Shown here in pieces: positions 34,525 through 46,438 of a stretch of DNA of 64,000 bases. How positions within the stretch are numbered: the stretch's first letter is position 1; the number at the start of each line of letters is the position of its first letter. A model generated the notes under the pieces. The model searched no databases. It was not told where the DNA came from and saw only the letters and a program-made list of their open reading frames with translations. Source of the DNA: Glandiceps talaboti (taxonomy: Eukaryota > Hemichordata > Enteropneusta > Spengelidae); contig NC_135565.1 in assembly GCF_964340395.1 (NCBI RefSeq), forward strand, positions 10,819,242-10,883,241, given 5' to 3'. Made by a program: the position numbers and the translations under genes.

Positions 34525-34795
34525 AGCTGGAATAATTGTAGCGTCTTGTTGCGGTTTTGAGGGTTTTTTCGTCTGTGTTGGTGACTTTTTAAGTTTTAGT
34601 GTTTAACCCGCACCTAACGCTACAATTCCTAGTGCATGGAATCCAATCATCTGATGCGATGCGGATCGTTATCGCACGTATCAACTCCTATTTTCGCCAA
34701 AATATCGATAGGTGCGGGTTAAACACTAAAACTTAAAAACGTAACCAAAACAGACGAAAAAACACTCAAAACCGCAGCAAGACGCTACAATTATT
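34525..34795. mobile_element. Inverted-repeat element with arms of about 90 bp
   Basis: TTGTAGCGTCTTGTTGCGG to CCCGCACCTAACG (34536-34617) is mirrored by GGTGCGGGTTAAACACTAAA to GACGCTACAATTATTGC (34712-34795), with a spacer of about 95 bp. No coding capacity. Looks like a MITE or foldback. Confidence 0.75.
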
Positions 34796-35228
34796 GCAGC
34801 TATATCATTGTAAAATGTATCATGTCGCTGTGTTTCATTGCATGCCCTTGAATAAATACAATCGGCAGTCGCACATTCAGCAGTTTATATAGTCACCTGC
34901 TGAGAGGTAATTTTTTGTGGGATCGTCTGTCGACATTGAAGTGAAGTAGGTAACGTAGATGGGTAAAACTGATCACTCAAAGTGACATTCACGCTCATCA
35001 GAACAAACATTACTGCCAAGATATCCCTGATTGCAGATGGTGCAGCATGCAGGGGTCTACGTTGCTGAACTTGTACGAAGGGACGACGAACACCGTATGC
35101 AAAACGGGCCTACAGGTTTCTTCATCTGTAGCTCCAAATATCAATATACTTATAAATGTTACAGACACAACCACCGTGACTTGTGATTCCTCTGTGGCTG
35201 TGGCAACGATTTCGACATGTACAATGTA
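34796..35228. other. Unique spacer before the inverted duplication
   Basis: No gene or repeat recognised on either strand. Confidence 0.4.
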
Positions 35229-35256
35229 TTGTTTTCTACGGTGGACGAGGGGAACA

Positions 35257-35535
35257 TTTCCGCGCTCTCAATGACTGGACGTTCAAAGCAATTTCCGCGC
35301 TCTCAATGACAGAGTTCAAAGCAATTTTAGCGCTCTCAATGACAGAGTTCAAAGCAATTTCAGCGCTCTCAATGACTGGGCGTTTCAAAGCAATTTCAGC
35401 ACTCTCAATGATAGAGTTCAAAGCAATTTCAGCGCTCTCAATGACAGAGTTCAAAACAATTTCAGCGCTCTCAATGATAGAGTTCAAAGCAATTTCAGCG
35501 CTCTCAATGATAAGAGTTTCAAAGCAATTTCCGCG
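35257..35535. repeat. 33-bp tandem repeats in the left arm
   Basis: About eight units of GCGCTCTCAATGAYAGAGTT plus CAAAGCAATTTCA, some 36 bp long. The array is open in one frame on the minus strand, where each unit reads like SAEIALNSVIE. It is inverted at 40620-41000. Confidence 0.88.
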
Positions 35536-35696
35536 ATGTCAGACATTTCCGCAACACAAACGATTTCCCAGACGTACAGAAGTGAAATCCCCACAAGTCA
35601 CGTGTTAGTAACGTGTCATGACCCGGAAGTACATGTATCTGGTAAAAATTGTGGACACATGTGACGGTGCACGTGTGTACACATTGTCATTGATAA

Positions 35697-35995
35697 CTAC
35701 AGTAACAGGTATTGTCAGAGATAGCTATAGTAGCAGGTATTGTCAGAGATAGCTATAGTAGCAGGTATTGTCAGAGATAGCTATAGTAGCAGGTATTGTC
35801 AGAGATAGCTATAGTAGCAGGTATTGTCAGAGATAGCTATAGTAGCAGGTATTGTCAGATATAGCTATAGTAGCAGGTATTGTCAGAGATAGCTATAGTA
35901 ACATGTATTGTCAGAGATAGCTATAGTAGCAGGTATTGTCAGAGATAGCTATAGTAGCAGGTATTGTCACAAATAACTATAGTAACAGGTATTGC
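35697..35995. repeat. 28-bp tandem repeats
   Basis: About ten units containing GTAGCAGGTATTGTCAGAG and ATAGCTATA with a period of exactly 28 bp. Related units resume at about 36601-36815. There are no unique spacers, so this is not a CRISPR array. Confidence 0.92.
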
Positions 35996-36024
35996 ATCCA
36001 TGGCCAGAAGTCATATTTTGCACG

Positions 36025-36590
36025 AAATACATTTTTTACATTTAACTCATGCACGTTTTACATTTTTTTAACAGAAGTTAGAAATCATTATTTACATTCT
36101 TTGACTGCACGAAATACATTCTAAGATCGGGCGGGCGGTCCAGGGAGCTTGTAATAAATGCATTTAATACATGCTAGATTTGCACGAAATACATTCTATG
36201 ACCCGGCGATGGTCCGGGTATGGTAGCTTGCATTTAATACATTCTATAGGTGCACGAAATATATTCTATTTCTCGGCGATGGTCTGGGTAGCTTGCATTT
36301 AATACATTCTAGTATCGGGAGACGGCACGGCACCTTGCATTTAATACATTTAATACATTCTAGTATCGGGAGGCGGTACGGCACCTTGCATTAAATACAT
36401 TTAATACATTTAATACATTTAATACAATCTAAAGTTGTACGAAATACATTCTAGTATCGGGAGGCGGTACGGGACCTTGCATTTAATACATTTAATACAT
36501 TTATACATTCTAGTATCGGGAGGCGGTACGGGACCTTGCATTTAATACATTCTAGAGTTGCACGAAATACATTTTAGTATTGGGAGATTT
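36025..36590. repeat. Irregular ATTTAATACATT / CACGAAATACATT repeats
   Basis: Phrases CACGAAATACATTCTA, TAGTATCGGGAGGCGGTACGG and TTGCATTTAATACATT recur with variable spacing and local expansion of the AATACATTT step. Confidence 0.8.
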
Positions 36591-36815
36591 AATGCTGTAA
36601 CAGTAACAGGCATTGTCCGGGATAACTATAGTAACAGGTATTGTCAGAGATAGCTATAGTAACAGGTATTGTCAGAGATTACTACTGTAACAGTAACAGG
36701 CATTGTCAGAGATAGCTATAGTAACAGGTATTGTCAGAGATTACTACTGTAACAGTAACAGGCATTGTCAGGGATAACTATAGTAACATGTATTGTCAGA
36801 GATAGCTATTGTTGC

Positions 36816-38000
36816 GGAAAGCTTGTGGGTGTCAGGCCCCCGGGTGCCCGTATTTGGCTCGTCTCAGTACCTTATACTGGAGAAAGTCGGATTTTCCCCT
36901 CTGTTTCAGGTCTAGGTATCCCGTGTTTTATTCGAAACACACTTTTCATATGTCAGTCAGTTGCTGAGGGGTGGAGTCTTGGTCACGTGGTCAGGTAGCT
37001 ATAGCAACACTTTTCTTCCATGCTCTCTCTCTCTCTTGCTTGCTTGACACCGTGTAGTCAACATCGTGTCAAATACGCTCTTGACATAATCTCTTGGTTT
37101 ACTGTCATTTTCATTCGCCAATGCCAGCGTCTCTAGACCACGTTATCAATTTCCAGTCTTTGTCACTTCTTTTCTGTTAAAACCCACTTCTTCCTTTAAG
37201 GAAACATTTTCTTGTATGCCTCCGTGAGGTTGAGGCGTTGGTTTTCACGAGCTGGTCGTGATATTTTAGGTTTCTTGGGTTGTGCCGTGGTCTAGCGACG
37301 TTGGCATTGGCGAATGTGTCTGTACTCAATTTTATAATGTATGTTCTGCCATACACAAGGTCAATCGAACAGCTTGGTGTGACGGAGCGGGTTTTTTCAC
37401 GCTTATCGAAGGCTTGCTAACGCTACCACTTATTAGCTTTCGTAGGCAATCTATTCTAGTGTTTTATTAGGTGTTAAATATCTGAGTTTTTCGTGTACTT
37501 TCCACGAGTTCGTCACACTATGTTTTTCTCTTTAACATAATAATGACGGTTCTAGGGCAATTCCCCCCCCCCCCGAAAAAAATGCCCCGGAGAAAGGCCT
37601 CTGGTGGGATAATTACATACTAGGGCAGGTTCGAAAGTGGTCCTGTTTATGAGTAAATAACTGCTTTATTTAGAAATCAAATCCCATGTTTATAGCACTT
37701 CGTTTTTTCTAAACTTTCATTTCGTTATCAATATTCCAGTCTTTGTCAGCATGTTTGAAATGAAAGTGTATGTGTATTTGTAGGCGTGATTGGGGGCATT
37801 TGTCCTACGGGTTGTTTGTCTGGGGGCGTAGTGTCCTGTTACCAATAATCACAACATCATAGTCCTTTCATCTTACACAAATATCAATTTCTTGATAACT
37901 TTCATATATATTGACTGCACCCAATGTTGGAATAGTTGTTTCAACATTCTGATGACAACACGTGAAGTCTATCCTCGATACTCTGTCTGCATACTGACTA
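36816..38000. other. Unique part of the left arm, no gene seen
   Basis: Moderately GC-rich stretches (36830-37000) hold open frames of 62-77 codons without a recognisable domain. A C-tract lies at 37563-37574. Confidence 0.4.
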
Positions 38001-38239
38001 GGTGCGTGACTAACGACGTCCAAGTGAAATCCTAATCTATCCAGAGATGATGTGATTCGTTTTTGACGTAATTTCAAACCATGAATACGTGTTTAAGAAA
38101 TCAACATTTGAAATTACATGTGAATTTGGAACTTGCTGTTTCAGGTGTTGATATCGAAAATCGAACTTTCGTTTTTTGAAACGCAATCAAAATCAAACCA
38201 CAAACAACGTTTCACGTTTCAACGTTTTATTGGAAAGTT

Positions 38240-39900
38240 AGGGGGCACCTTTTACTCGTACTATCTACAGTTTCTTTGAAGGTTGCAGGTTGTTTACTAA
38301 AAATGATATCAAAGTGAAGATCAAAGGAAAGCAAAGACAACAAGTAACAGATCGATAACGTTGGAATACGAACATATCCTTTTGGACGTCCTAAATGTAC
38401 AAATAAATTGTAAATTTGTAATCAATGTTTGGGTGGGACCTCGTTTCTGGCGCATATTGCATGACTAACTGACACCAGCCATCCATCCACCCATACAGTG
38501 ACGGTTGTTTGTACATTATACAATAATTGTTTTTAGGTAGTGACTTATCGTCGGCATTATTTTTTCAATCAAATGTATTTATTGTGATGTCATACCGACG
38601 ATGTTATATAGTTTAAATATATTTGTGTTGTGACCTAGACGGGAATGGGGAGGGGCCGGCTGTGTAACTGTGTAAAATAAAATAAGGTGACTCTGCTGAG
38701 ACTTCCAAATCCAAACGGTAAACCAAAACCCTAGACATTCCACACACCCAAAAACTTACAGAGCTCGAGACCCTTGATCTATGTAATGCTTGAGACGGCA
38801 CTTCGTATGATGAAATAGCTAAGGCCTGATCAAAACAACTGATTATTTGAATAAAGAAATAATAACAATTGTAAGCAAATTTTGATAATGCAACGAATTT
38901 TTGTGAGCAAAATGTAAGTAAAACATACCCCTGAACTTGGGCAGGTCTTTCAAAAAATATTCCAACCTAGAAAAGAATGCCTTTTCTCATACTTAATGAG
39001 CACAAAAACCCCACCCCTTTCCAGCACATTTTGGGTGAATCGACGTAACATAGTCATTACTATACGTTTGTGTTAAACCTCAGACCACTATGAACACACG
39101 GTTGCCGAGCTTGGAACACAGCATGGCAATAGACTTGGCACAGTGTAGCGAAAGATCAAATTAATGCGATCTAATAAGCTTAAAGTCGTACATTCTTTCC
39201 CCATGCATGCGTGTCGTTTTTTCCTTTTTTTAAAAACACTGACAAATCTAGCTAGATACAGATTATTGTTCGCTAAAATTTGAGGAGTGACTTTGATTTA
39301 ATGATTCCTGATAGGCTGATATATATATTTGTACACGTCAGTCAAACTAGTTACGCCAACCTTGAGTGTAAAGTCTATTACAATACGTTCACCCATTGGT
39401 TGAAACTAAGTCATTCGCCATCTAATTAGTATTCAGTTTTTATCCTAACTCCCACACACCTGTGTGTAGTGTTAGACTTGATAAGGCTGAGTAGCGAAGA
39501 TGGCGATGCGAATTCGCATCGACGGGGAGGTTTTCGAATTGAAAATGACACTAGTGTGTCGGCTGGTAAAATTGTCGACACGACATCCACTGCTGGTTGA
39601 AGAATATACATAACGGTTTAAATCAGACAGGTTGTGTGGCAGGGGGACGCTATTTAATATAAGCACAGAACTTTTAAAACTCATGAAAAATATTATTAAA
39701 CCAGTATTCTGACATGATAGTTTATTATACCCTATGTGTGACTACCTCGTACTCAAAGCGGGGCTATCGATTTGTTGTGCCACGTCATGCCTGATGATCG
39801 ACGGGATATCAACGAAGACGTCCGGTTCGCTTCCCTGCTATGTCTCTTTGATTCGAGCCTAGTGGCACAAATGTTACAACAATGTAACGATAAAAAGTGC
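38240..39900. other. Centre of the inverted duplication, no gene seen
   Basis: Unique AT-rich sequence. No transposase, exon or RNA gene recognised. Open frames of about 60-70 codons on the minus strand near 39426-39997 lack protein features. Confidence 0.45.
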
Positions 39901-40619
39901 CCTCTAAACAGCTGAAGAATTTCAAAGTGAAACATGGTTCATGTTTTGATTTTCGATGAGTCTCAAAAAACGAATGTTCAAAAATCGATATCAACATCCA
40001 AAAATCAACTTCTCGAAATTACATGCATTTCGAAATGTCGATTGCTTAAAAACGTATTCATGGTTTGAAAACGAATCATATCATCTCTGGATAGATAGGA
40101 TTTCACTTGGACGTCGTTAGTCACGCACCCGACTATCTTTCAATCTCAAACTATTGGTAGTCTCAGATTGATACATCATCAATACATTTGCGAAGTGTCT
40201 GGGCTACATAATTTCAATCATTCAAGGACATAAAATTGATATTACATATTGTGGACATAAATGAGTTACAAATTACTGTCATGTTCTGCAACATTTTCTG
40301 CTGAAGACATTTTTTATAGTTCATGAACATCAACTGGCATTTGTAAAGTGATTATTTCTCCCTCAAGCATACTAAGTGCATTCAATTGTTACAATTTATA
40401 GATGGGGTACCAATCTTTCTAAAATTCTTGCATACAACAATTGAGCTTCTGCAGGACTCCTGGCTTACCTTAGTTTTAGGGTCAAATCAGCCAAATTCTG
40501 TACTTGTGTGTACACATGAAACATATGTCATTAACACGTGACTTGTGGGGATTCCACTTCTGTACGTCTGGGAAATCGCTTCTGTCAGAGAAATCGTTTC
40601 TGTTGTGGAAATGTCTGAC

Positions 40620-41000
40620 ATCGCGGAAATTGCTTTGAAACTCTTATCATTGAGAGCGCTGAAATTGCTTTGAACTCTGTCATTGAGAACGCTGAAATTG
40701 CTTTGAACTCTATCATTGAGAGTGCGGAAATTGCTTTGAACTCTATCATTGAGAGCGCGGAAATTGCTTTGAACTCTGTCATTGAGAGTGCGAAAATTAC
40801 TTTGAACGCCCAGTCATTGAGAGCGCTGAAATTGCTTTGAAACACCCAGTCATTGAGAGCGCTGAAATTGCTTTGAACTCTATCATTGAGAGCTCTGAAA
40901 GTGCTTTGAACTCTGTCATTGAGAGCGCGGAAATTGCTTTAAACTCTGTCATTGAGAGCGCGGAAATTGCTTTGAACGCCCAGTCATTGAACGCGCGGAA
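40620..41000. repeat. 33-bp tandem repeats in the right arm
   Basis: About eleven units of the same repeat as at 35257-35535, inverted, with units such as GAAATTGCTTTGAACTC and TGTCATTGAGAGCGC. More copies than in the left arm, so the arrays have expanded or contracted since the inversion. Confidence 0.88.
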
Positions 41001-41039
41001 ATGTCCCCCTCGTCCACCGTAGTTTTCACTACAGGTGAT

Positions 41040-41935
41040 TGACGATGTACTTCCGTTGGTTTTATTTTCAATTCAGGGGCGAAAATCAATAGCTAGAAAG
41101 TAGCACAAAAGTAATAACAAGTGACAATATGACACTTCTGTACGTCATTTAAAATGAACTTGCCAATACAACCAGAAACTATATACAACAATTGCACAAC
41201 AATTATAGCTTTCAACTTTCAAGGATAACAAACATAGCTCTACGTTTGCCTACGCAATGCTACGGAAGGCAGATACTGGTACTTCGAACGTGTCAGCCAT
41301 GATAGTGAAGTCGCGTCCCAAATTCTTGCGTGATCTCGTCTCTTAAATAATGTGGCAATTTGTGCGGTAATGGCGGGATGTTCAAAACATTTTGTTTACG
41401 ATCGAATTATTATCTGAAGCCGTACGTCGTTACAGGGTCAATTTGACTTGCATCCGTGGACGAGGCAATTGATTATATGGTAAAGGTTAGTTCTACACGA
41501 TCTTTTACAGTATTTGAAATATTGAAAAAATGGCAATTTTAAACAATTTTACAAATTTAACATTTCTTCATCTAAAGGTCACCAACAGATGCATCTCTGT
41601 TAAATATCAGCCCAATCTGCTGAGTAGTTTCGGAATTATAGGTTTTTGACCAAAAAGACACATCTTAGCCCTAATTTGCATATTACTAAGGGAATCATCA
41701 TGTCGTGAAGAAATCTTAATTTATCTACATCTAAGAATGTTCCCACCAAATGTCATGCCAATCTGCCCAGTGGTTTTGGAGGTTAAGTGTTTTGACCAAA
41801 AATCACATTTTTGACCCCAAACCCACATCTCGGATGCGATCATTTTCATTTGAACAATCTCCCAACTAGACACCAGAAGTAACATGATCGCCATCAAATA
41901 TCAAAGCAATCGGTCCAGCAGTTTTTTTAGTTTAA
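41040..41935. repeat. Intergenic with a dispersed repeat (41570-41935)
   Basis: The first part shows nothing. From about 41570, phrases of the type CCAATCTGCYSAGTRGTTT and TTTTGACCAAAAA recur twice about 130 bp apart, ending at a CA and CAGA microsatellite. CATGCCTATAGCACGACTGACC after it resembles 24070-24110 in an intron of the DED-FN3-NHL gene. Confidence 0.5.
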
Positions 41936-41939
41936 CTTG

Positions 41940-41982
41940 TTTACACACACAAACACACACACAAACATATATATACACATCC

Positions 41983-42024
<42 letters not shown>
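41940..42024. repeat. (CA)n-(CAGA)n microsatellite
   Basis: CA-rich, then CAGA repeats to about 42024. Confidence 0.92.
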
Positions 42025-42025
<1 letters not shown>

Positions 42026-42216
42026 TTTTGCCATGCCTATAGCACGACTGACCCTTCAGTTCAGTTGTGCTAAAAATGGGCTCATAATGATTAATGGCAT
42101 GAAAGATGGTCCTTTTTGTTCGAGGCATTCATGTTTGTGTAAATATTTCCAAAATACCTGTAAGATTTCCTCCACTCACTCAAAGCTATGCTACTCACAG
42201 TGACAATACCTTGCAA

Positions 42217-44560
42217 GGACAAAATGAACAAGCTGACTTGTATGTTACTGTACTGTACTGTTGTGAGGTGTGAATCTTGTATCTTTGGCAGTGTGAAGTC
42301 CTTGAGTCCCTGGGAGCAAAGAACTATAAAGACTGAAGTCAAGTTCGATTTGAGAGTAATAAGTTTAAGTCGCTTGAAGCCATTCTAAAATTGTATGAAT
42401 TTAATTGCTATAAAAAAATATCACTGTGTGATTTACTGTGCAGCACTGGATTGTTGATCTGTGTCATGCCCGCTGTTACTGTAATTTCCACAACCCTAAT
42501 TTTCGGTGAAATGGAAAAAATACCTCGTTTGTGCAGGTACACATCATAAATTGTAAAAATGGATATGTTTAGTCGACATAAACGTTTTAGTTAAGGGCTA
42601 AAACAGGAATTGCCTTGGCAGACCCAAAGCGAAATTTTCATTCAGTGCTCATTAATATTCATAAGGATGATAAGACTCTGTCTGACTGTGGACAGAGGTA
42701 ACGAACACAATCTGGGACCGGTCGGTCATAGTGGTCCCATCGAACGATCGAGGCATGCCAATGATATATGTTGATATGTTGTTACGACAGGTTAGGGTTA
42801 AGTGGTAATTTGTGTTTCCACCTGCTATGACATATCATAAATAAAGTGCAGTGCAGTTCATGAATACTGTGGCCTCGTGTGTCCTGATAATGCCTAATCG
42901 CATGGCAGATGATACTTTGTTCGACACATTTCTGTTTGTGTAAATACTGCCAAAACACCTGTAAGATTTCATCCGCCCACGTAGGGCTATACTACTCAAA
43001 GTGACGAATACATGGTATGACAAATGAACATGCTGACTTGTATGTTACTGTACTGTACTGTTGTGAAGTGTGAATCTTATATCTTTGGCAATGTGAAGTC
43101 CTTGAGTCCCTGGGAGCAAAAAACTGTAAAGACTGAAGTCAAGTTCGATTTCCGAGAAATGAGTTTAAGTCACTTAAAACCATTCTAAAATTGTATGAAT
43201 TTAATTGCTAAGAATATCACTGTGTGATTTACTGTGCAAGACTAGATTGTTGATCTGTGTCACGCCCGCTGTTACTGTAATTTCCACGACTCAAAAACAC
43301 TCCTAAGTTTCGATGAAATTGAAAAAATACCTCATTTGTGCAGGTATACATCATAAATTGTAAAATGGATATGTTTAGTCGACATAAACGTTTTACTTAC
43401 TTACTAAAACAGGAATTGCCTTGGCAGACCCAAAGCGGAATTTTCATTCAGTGCTCATTAATATTCATAAGGATGATAAGACTCTGTCTGACTGTGGACA
43501 GAGGTAACGAACAAAATCTGGGACCGGTCGGTCATTGTGGTACCATCGAACGATCGCGGCATGCCAATGATACATGTTGTTGTTACTGGTTAGGGTTGAG
43601 TGGTAATTTGTTTTTTTTTCCACCTGCTATGACATATCACCAATCCAGTGCAGTGCAGTTCATGAGTACTGTGGTCTCGTGTGTCCTGATAATGCCTTAT
43701 CGCATGACAAATTATACTTTGTTCGAGACATTTATGTTTGTGTAAATACTGCCAAAACACCTGTACTAATTTATCCGCCCACGCAGGGCTATACTACTCA
43801 AAGTGACGAATACATGGTATGGCAAATGAACATGCTGACTTGTATGTTACTGTACTGTACTGTTGTGAGGTGTGAATCTTGTATCTTTGGCAGTGTGAAG
43901 TCCTTAAGTCCCTGGGAGCAAAGAACTGTAAAGACTGAAGTCAAGTTCGATTTGAGAGTAATGAGTTTAAGTCGCTTGAAGCCATTCTAAAATTGTATGG
44001 ATTTAATTTCTATAAAAATATCACTGTGTGATTTACTGTGCAACACTGGATTGTTGATCTGTGTCATGCCCGCTGTTACTGTAATTACCATTCCTGAATT
44101 TCGATGATGTGGAAAAAATACCTCATTTGTGCAGGTATACATCATAAATTGTAAAATTGTAAAATGGATATGTTTAGTCGACATAAACGTTTTAGTTAAG
44201 GCTAAAACATGAATTGCCTTGGCAGACTCAAAGCGAAATTTTCATTCAGTGCTCATTAATATTCATAAAGATGATAAGACTCTGTCTGACTGTGGACAGA
44301 GGTAACGAACAAAATCTGGGACCGGTCGGTCATAGTGGTACCATCGAACGATCGAGGCATGCCAATGATATATGTTGATATGTTGTTACGACAGGTTAGG
44401 GTTAAGTGGTAATTTGTTTTTCCACCTGCTGTGACATATCACCAATGAAGTGCACTGCAGTTCATGAATACTGTGGTCTCGTGTGTCCTGATAATGCCTA
44501 ATCGCATGGCAGATGATACTTCGTTCGAGACATTTCTGTTGACAAATGAACATGCTGACT
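42217..44560 (+). repeat. Three tandem 800-bp subrepeats
   Basis: GAACATGCTGACTTGTATG-type starts at 42225, 43028 and 43826 are about 800 bp apart; a fourth partial start at 44547 has a diverged continuation. Each contains ATGGATATGTTTAGTCGACAT, CTTGGCAGACCCAAAGC and CATCGAACGATCGAGGCATG. Units 2 and 3 keep only one full copy (51448 and 61367). Confidence 0.88.
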
Positions 44561-46057
44561 TGTATGGTACTGTACTGTTGTGAGCTGTGAATCCAATATT
44601 GTCGGCAGGGTTTTGTCCTTGAGTCGTATCGAAAATATGTAACAGTTACTCTAAAGATCGATTGAAGTCATGTTCGATTTGCAAATCGGGGTAGTGTCTT
44701 CTGATATTAAAAAAAGACAATACTTTGCCTTTAAAATATGGATATTGAATGGTGAGGAGACGGCCATATTGACATTTATTGATTGCAGTTACTCTAAATA
44801 TCTGATAACAAACATAACAAACATAAATCAAAGAAGGAATAGTCCCTAGATTTAATCTTCTCTCGCCCCAACAAAAAAAAGCTACCGAAAAGTCACACAG
44901 GCTTTTACAACTCTAAAGCTTAAAAAACAGGTTTTTCAGTTTCAAATGACGAAAATAACCAGATTTGAACTAAATGCCTCCCATAAGAGCAAGACCACAG
45001 AGTTTTGGGCATACCCACTTGTTGGAATATTCGCCATAACCACCCGGCCTACACGTTCATTTACAGTAAGCTACAAGTCACGTGAAATCTTGTGTTTGTT
45101 GTTTGCCATCCAATTCACGAATTTGGTTGTAACCTTTAATAAGTACATTAAGTACTTCTAGATGGAGGTACAAAATAGTCGTGTATTAGCCTAAATCATT
45201 AATCTAATCCAGCCGGAAAAGACAACATCACACACATAAAAAGCACACGCTTACGATTTTGTATATTTAGGCAGACCCTTCGTCTAATAAGTAATTAAAG
45301 CTTGTTTTTGAAAACAGAAACCCATTGTGCTTTTTCACCATCAAATTAACAAAATTGGCTGTACTGGTACTTAACATTAGCCTGTATGTGAGTAGTATTG
45401 CATTATTAAGGTGCAAAGTAGTATGACCAAAAAAAAGTATTTTCAGACGGAAATCAACGACAAAGCAAGCCACACACACCATAATAAAAACTTGCCTTAT
45501 TGTCTTATTTATAACCAGACCTGCAACACTGCATATTATTGCTCTATGTTTGAAAAAGGGGTAAATTTGTTCCACAGTCCCCTGTAAGTAAATATTATTT
45601 GGCAAATACCGTTTGATATCTTGGTGCGAGAAGTTATTTTCCTAGTACAAAGGAGCCAGCAGTAATTACAAGGGGGAGGGCAGGAAATATAATTAGGAGA
45701 GGGTAACACTTTATTTTGACTACTTTTATTGTCTACCTTAGCATTATTTTTTATTTTAGCATCTCTATGTATATTTGTATGCAAACTCCATGCAATGTAT
45801 CCGGTAGGTACACACATTATATTATTTTGGTTGTTGACACTGTACTTTGCATTGCTATTAGCTATGTATATAAAGTGCTCATACCATGTTTCACTTTTAC
45901 TATAAAATCATTGTAACCATGGCAATGAAAAGTCCAAATAATGTTGCCTAAATTATAGCTTAGTGTTAGAGTTAGGTATCATAATATCAGATCATATCAT
46001 CAAACCGCTGCTGACAACCAAGTTGCATAAAGTGAACAGTGTCTTCACATACATATA

Positions 46058-46098
46058 CTGTGGTGGTGGTGGTGGTGGTGGTGGTGGTGGTGGTGGTA
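46058..46098. repeat. (GGT)n array, unit 1
   Basis: About 13 GGT triplets. Equivalent arrays lie at 53664-53702 and 63318-63352. Confidence 0.95.
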
Positions 46099-46386
46099 GT
46101 AGTTGGTGTAATAACCAATAGTTTTAGACATTCGGCATGGTGGCAACGATGGGATAAGTCCAACATCCCTAGCTATGTCTGAGAGCATTTAAACCAAGTT
46201 CTTTTGCAATCTGGACCAATCAGAATGTGAGATTGGTGACAGGTGACGTATAAATCAAACGTATGCTAGCTAGTGGCTAGTTATATGCGTAGTTCTACGA
46301 ATTTACCGACTGTAAAATGCATTGATTGATTACCTAGAAATTCTGTCAATTATCGAAAAGATAAATTCAATCACTCTTTCGTAGAA

Positions 46387-46394
46387 TATAAAAA
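46387..46394 (+). promoter_or_regulatory. TATA box of unit 1 small gene
   Basis: TATAAAAA, 45 bases before ATG-AAA. The 60 bp from here to the donor are nearly identical in units 1, 2 and 3, while flanks differ more. Expected start site about 30 bases downstream, leaving a short 5' UTR. Confidence 0.45.
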
Positions 46395-46438
46395 GCCAAA
46401 CATGCTCATCCCAGTAGCATAGTTCTGAAGGTGGAGAC

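Larger units (their letters stand above)
35229..41030. repeat. Large inverted duplication (5.8 kb)
   Basis: Outer arms 35229-35612 and 40529-41030, and inner arms about 38001-38230 and 39905-40131, are reverse complements. Examples are GTGCGTGACTAACGACGTCC at about 38001 with its inverse near 40120, and CTACGGTGGACGAGG with CCTCGTCCACCGTAG. The centre is about 38240-39900. The left arm carries an extra 2.3 kb of tandem repeats and unique sequence (35640-37980) where the right arm has only about 0.4 kb. Confidence 0.85.

Noticed and set aside
35697-35995. Regular 28-bp repeats that could suggest a CRISPR array
   Set aside because: The repeats are directly contiguous with no spacers, there are no cas genes, and the DNA is animal.
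44946-45161. 71-codon plus-strand frame shared with 52557-52772
   Set aside because: It is conserved only as part of the duplication, is broken at the start in unit 3, and has no protein features.
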